From the NCBI GenBank assembly GCA_019058295.1, contig JAHPZI010000026.1:1-64000 (forward strand): DNA of 64,000 bases. Reading direction: 5' to 3'. The notes beneath the pieces were generated by a model. The model had not been told where the DNA came from. It saw only the letters and a program-made list of their open reading frames with translations, and made no database searches. Numbering within the stretch: position 1 is the stretch's first letter; every line of letters begins with the position of its first letter. The translations under genes were made by a program, and so were the position numbers. This document shows, piece after piece, positions 60,060-64,000 of this stretch. The stretch comes from Promethearchaeota archaeon (GTDB taxonomy: Archaea > Asgardarchaeota > Lokiarchaeia > Sigyniarchaeales > SOKP01).

Positions 60060-60324
60060 TTAATAACCGCCTGCCTGCGTAGCCATAACAGTTATTACAT
60101 CTTTTTTAGGATGGATACCTATTTTAGCAAATTTTAATTGATCAGGTAAAACCTTCCCTTTAAAAATAAATTGAATAGCTAAAATCGGATTTAGCTTATA
60201 TTCTCTCTGAACTGATTTTTTAATATCAGCAATATTTTGATTAGGATCTACCTCAATTAATTTAATAGCCTGGTCTGGCGGGACTCCAGTAAGCCTAAAT
60301 CTGTATTGTGTAATTTTTAATCAC
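60060..60324 (-). CDS. Ubiquitin-like beta-grasp protein with C-terminal Gly-Gly (not in supplied track; 5' end ambiguous)
   Basis: Minus frame KITQYRFRLTGVPPDQAIKLIEVDPNQNIADIKKSVQREYKLNPILAIQFIFKGKVLPDQLKFAKIGIHPKKDVITVMATQAGGY*; matches ubiquitin layout [45 protein letters not shown]. GTG at 60322-60324 is one nt out of frame. Confidence 0.78.
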
Positions 60325-60473
60325 TTCCTTTTTTAAATTCGGAGATAAAATATATTATTATATATATAAAGTTAATAAAAATAATTAAGTATTTTAGTCT
60401 AAAAGGTTATACTTGAGTTTAAAGCGACTTTTTTTTAGGATTCAATTAGATATTCAAGAAGGTGTTAGATATT

Positions 60474-60662
60474 TTAAAACCGAAATGGTTCAGGTGGAGG
60501 TGGGGGTCCAGGTGGTGCAGGACCTGGAGGAATAGGGGGGCCAGGTCTAAATGGAGGTCGTTTAAGTAAATTTTCTAATGATGAAAGTCTTTTTTCTATC
60601 TCATTTATCCTTTTTTCAATTTTATTAATTCTATCTAATAAATTCGGGTTTTCTAATGACAT
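60474..60662 (-). CDS. Small coiled-coil protein with polyproline C-terminal tail
   Basis: MSLENPNLLDRINKIEKRINEIEKRLSSLENLLKRPPFRPGPPIPPGPAPPGPPPPPEPFRF. Confidence 0.7.
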   Translation of the reverse strand: MSLENPNLLDRINKIEKRINEIEKRLSSLENLLKRPPFRPGPPIPPGPAPPGPPPPPEPFRF

Positions 60663-60862
60663 TTCTATATTAATTTAATTTATTCTTTGTAGTTTTATAA
60701 TTATGATACTTATTATTTTTAAAATTTTTATCTAAATTTATTGAAAAAACATATTTAGTCGGGATCTATACTTTTTTAAATATAAAGGTTTTTCAGAAAA
60801 AAAAGAGTTTTAGTCCAGAAAAAAAGTATAATTTTTTATATTTATATTATTATATTTCTATT

Positions 60863-61981
60863 ATGGAAAGCTGGAATATTTCTAAAAAGCTAAAAGGTGA
60901 GTTATTAACAAAAGCCAGTGGTATTGAAGATAATAGCAGAAGAATATTATTTATTCTAAGAAATCTTGGTCCACAAAGATTTACCAATTTAATAAAATAT
61001 TCTAATTTAAGTAGATCTACAGTCTCAAAATATTTAAGTTTCCATAGAAAAAATAATTATGTTGAACAGAGAATAATTACTGATAAATTATCCAATAAAC
61101 AATATCAAGGGTATGTTATTACGGAAAAGGGCATTGAAAAGCTTGGTGAAGAACCTTTAAGATTGAAGAAAGAATTATTTATGATTAATGAACTTAAAAA
61201 TAATGTTAAAAAGCTTGAAAATTTAATCGCATTCTATAAAGAAATAAGCGTAGAAGAATCATTTATTTTTCATATAGTAAGAATTATTTCCAAAATCGGT
61301 GATAATTTTTTTGAAATTCAACAAGATAGAGATCTTTATCTTGCCCTTTTTTATGTTTTTTACAACTCAATTCTCGGGCAAGGTGCTTTTGCAAAAAAAT
61401 ATTGGCACCTTGATGAATTAAATGATACAAAAAGACCTGAAGAATTCTCAGGTTATAAATTAAATTTACAACAATTTTGTGAACTTTATAATATAGCACC
61501 AGAAGCTATAAACTATTTGGCAAGACTTAAGCTTATGACAAATGAGCTTGGTTTTTATCTAATTAAACGTAAAAATGATGACTTTTTTTTCCATGAAGAA
61601 GATCTATTAGGAACAACAACTTTACGTTTGATAAAAGATCGATTAATTGAGGAAATAATATATATAGATGCGGGAATTCATTCTGAAATTTATGATTTAG
61701 ATAAAATGTCAGAGGAAATATCCGAACACTTAAAAGAAATGGGATTAATATGGAATGCAATTCAAGAACAATTTGAACTATTAATTTTGAACCTTATAAT
61801 AAAAAATGCAATTGACATCGGTTTTTTAGAAACTGATAGGAAAAAATTAATGGAAATAATTTCTCAATCTAAGAAATTGCCTAAATCTATTGAAGGAAAA
61901 ATGCTTCAAGAAAGCATTTTAAATGGCTCAAGGATTGAAGAGAACTTAAATATTCTCACTATTATAGAGAATGAAAATTAA
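60863..61981 (+). CDS. Winged-helix transcriptional regulator with large C-terminal helical domain
   Basis: ILFILRNLGPQRFTNLIKYSNLSRSTVSKYLSFHRKNNYVEQRIITDKLSNKQYQGYVITEKG. Confidence 0.8.
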   Translation: MESWNISKKLKGELLTKASGIEDNSRRILFILRNLGPQRFTNLIKYSNLSRSTVSKYLSFHRKNNYVEQRIITDKLSNKQYQGYVITEKGIEKLGEEPLRLKKELFMINELKNNVKKLENLIAFYKEISVEESFIFHIVRIISKIGDNFFEIQQDRDLYLALFYVFYNSILGQGAFAKKYWHLDELNDTKRPEEFSGYKLNLQQFCELYNIAPEAINYLARLKLMTNELGFYLIKRKNDDFFFHEEDLLGTTTLRLIKDRLIEEIIYIDAGIHSEIYDLDKMSEEISEHLKEMGLIWNAIQEQFELLILNLIIKNAIDIGFLETDRKKLMEIISQSKKLPKSIEGKMLQESILNGSRIEENLNILTIIENEN

Positions 61982-62059
61982 TCGTTAAAATAAGATTTTA
62001 AAAATTAAAAAAAAAAAAAAATTAATTTTTATTGATATTGCCTTACATTGCTCAGTAGA

Positions 62060-63112
62060 TTATCTTCTTTTCTTCCTAATTATTATAAAAATAATAAGGC
62101 CAATTAATGCGACAATTACAGCACCAGCAATAAGAGCAATCCACCACCAATTTTCAGTAATATAAACTGCACTAAATCCAAATTGCGTTAATTCAAATTT
62201 TGCGATTATGTCTCCATCGTAAGTCCACTCATAATAATACATAATCCCATCATTATTAAATCTGATTTCAGAATCGAATTCTTCGAATTCACCGATTAAT
62301 TCGACATTGGTCCAAAGTCCAACATCTCTATCTCGGAAAAAATAATTAACATCAGGTGCACCCACACTAACACGATCTTCGAGATTGGTTCCATAATCCG
62401 CAACATATCCTCTATCTTCGATCCATTCATCACAATCATCAGCGACATCATCATAGTCTAAATTTTTTGGAGCAAAAAACATTGGCCATTCTGGTGAAAC
62501 AACCCAATCAAATGGATCTTGTAAAACTGGACCTGTAGGGGTAAATTGTTTAGTAATAGTATAATAATATAGCCCCATACCAAGTTGAACGGCTATAAAA
62601 GTTTGTGTGCCGGAGGGTGTTGTATACGGAATCAATTGATCCGCAAAGCTTGCTAATAGATAATCGGAATAGACGATCTCTTCACCTTCCCAAATTTTAA
62701 AGGATTCGCTTTTATCTAAATCTTCCCAATCTTCTTCTTCTTCTTTTTCATAGATATTTATTCTTGTCTTTACATAACCGACATCATCTTCATCGTCTAT
62801 AGCTCCGTCATAATCTGTATCATCGTCATCTTTGATATCATCTACAACAACTCTCCAACCAACGATATCATCATCAAATTCGAGGTGGTCGAAAATAGCA
62901 TCTGCATATCTATCTCTAAGTTCTGGATCGGTCACACCCCAATCTTCAAAATAATCTTCTAATGGCCCTTTATCGAATTCAGTATTATAGATAAAGTCTT
63001 GGTTTTCATTAACTCCGACATAATTAGGTTGAGCAGCGTATCCACTCGCAATATAAGGTAATAGTAATGATACAATCAACAATCCATATAATATTGCTTT
63101 TGATACTTTCAT
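62060..63112 (-). CDS. Secreted acidic surface protein with C-terminal TM
   Basis: N-terminal signal segment; Asp/Glu-rich ectodomain; IALIAGAVIVALIGLIIFIIIRKKRR C-terminus. Confidence 0.8.
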   Translation of the reverse strand: MKVSKAILYGLLIVSLLLPYIASGYAAQPNYVGVNENQDFIYNTEFDKGPLEDYFEDWGVTDPELRDRYADAIFDHLEFDDDIVGWRVVVDDIKDDDDTDYDGAIDDEDDVGYVKTRINIYEKEEEEDWEDLDKSESFKIWEGEEIVYSDYLLASFADQLIPYTTPSGTQTFIAVQLGMGLYYYTITKQFTPTGPVLQDPFDWVVSPEWPMFFAPKNLDYDDVADDCDEWIEDRGYVADYGTNLEDRVSVGAPDVNYFFRDRDVGLWTNVELIGEFEEFDSEIRFNNDGIMYYYEWTYDGDIIAKFELTQFGFSAVYITENWWWIALIAGAVIVALIGLIIFIIIRKKRR

Positions 63113-63262
63113 TATTAATCTTTTTTTTTTGGAAATTAAGCTTAAATAATTATCTTTTTCTTTTATTTAAAAATTTATGATACTAAAATTAAGTTTATAA
63201 AACCTTCCACGATAATCAATTATGGATTACAAAAGTGGAAGAAAAAAGGAGAAAAATTTATT

Positions 63263-64000
63263 TTAAGAATAATCGAGCATCTTATTTATCGGACCTAATG
63301 CTCTTTTAGCAACATTTTTTGGAACCTTGATTTCAAAGTTTTTATCATCCAAATTTTCGAGGAGGTATTTAATCAATTCTAGGTTATGCTTTTTCATATT
63401 ATGACAAATCATCTTATCACTTGCTAAATAATACTTATTAGTTGGAAAATCTTCGATCATACGTTCTAAAAGTCCTATTTCAGTTCCTATTATGAATTCA
63501 TTTATTTCAGATGGGCTTTCTTTAACATATCTATGCATCTGTGTTGTAGAACCAACGAAATCGGATAATTCTCTCACACTTCGTTGGCATTCAGGATGTA
63601 CTATGACTTTTGCTTTTGGATGTGCTCTTTTTATTATTCGAACATCTTCTATTGTTAGTTGAGAATGAACATAACAATGACCATTTTCTGGCATTTTAAT
63701 AGTTTTAATTTTCGATATTTGTTCTGTATAATCTGCCAAATTAGCATCAGGTCCAAATAGAACTGCTTGAGCATTAAATTCTTCCTTTATTTTCTGAACA
63801 ATTTTCACGGCATTAGATGAAGTACAACAAATATCAGATTCTGCTTTGACAGCAGCAGTAGAATTCACATATGTAACAACTGGTAAACCCGGATTTTTCT
63901 TTTTAAAATCTATAACCATTTCAGGAGTGAGAAAAGCAGCCATGGGACAACATGATTCATAGTTAGGAATTAACACATGCTTATCTTGATTTAAGATTGA
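63263..64000 (-). CDS. nadA: Quinolinate synthase, partial (5' end beyond window)
   Basis: VTYVNSTAAVKAESDICCTSSNAVKIV, VLFGPDANLADY, HPECQRSVRELSDFVGST; frame open to the window end (SILNQDKHVLIPNYESCCPMAAF). Confidence 0.93.
   Translation of the reverse strand, partial: SILNQDKHVLIPNYESCCPMAAFLTPEMVIDFKKKNPGLPVVTYVNSTAAVKAESDICCTSSNAVKIVQKIKEEFNAQAVLFGPDANLADYTEQISKIKTIKMPENGHCYVHSQLTIEDVRIIKRAHPKAKVIVHPECQRSVRELSDFVGSTTQMHRYVKESPSEINEFIIGTEIGLLERMIEDFPTNKYYLASDKMICHNMKKHNLELIKYLLENLDDKNFEIKVPKNVAKRALGPINKMLDYS

Noticed and set aside
61990-62045. Poly-A/T tract as an intrinsic terminator
   Set aside because: Plausible for convergent gene ends, but homopolymer A/T tracts are common in this AT-rich sequence and no stable hairpin was seen.

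Overview
AT-rich archaeal chromosomal window. The eukaryotic-signature gene content suggests an Asgard archaeon, probably Lokiarchaeia-like (inference from content only): an actin homolog, roadblock/LC7 and longin-like proteins, a large LRR protein, a DRG-like GTPase, a SIRT6/7-like sirtuin, and a ubiquitin-like gene missing from the ORF track. Housekeeping genes include radA, pgi-like, aspartate kinase, folD, nadA (cut by the window edge), an endA-like gene, a PIN-ATPase, a diphthine-ammonia-ligase-like gene and an ASH-Ski2-like helicase. There is a TetR/FAD-oxidoreductase/glycyl-radical-enzyme locus and several secreted or surface membrane proteins. The most interesting observations are: (1) a ubiquitin-like beta-grasp protein ending ...ATQAGGY on the minus strand at about 60060-60324, with no canonical in-frame start, next to a small coiled-coil/polyproline protein; (2) an actin homolog with two zinc ribbons inserted between its adenosine motif and its C-terminal subdomain-1 motif; (3) a near-identical 29-bp palindromic site upstream of both the FAD oxidoreductase and the glycyl radical enzyme, flanking tetR; (4) two duplications with recognisable fossils (a third truncated GT-C-like copy, and a 54-bp relic of a neighbouring gene's 3' end beside duplicated surface-protein genes); (5) an amidohydrolase-like/YjbQ fusion; (6) short ORFs of 53 and 37 aa absent from the track. 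No tRNA, rRNA, CRISPR array or transposase was recognised. All assignments come from reading the sequence; no database search was run.
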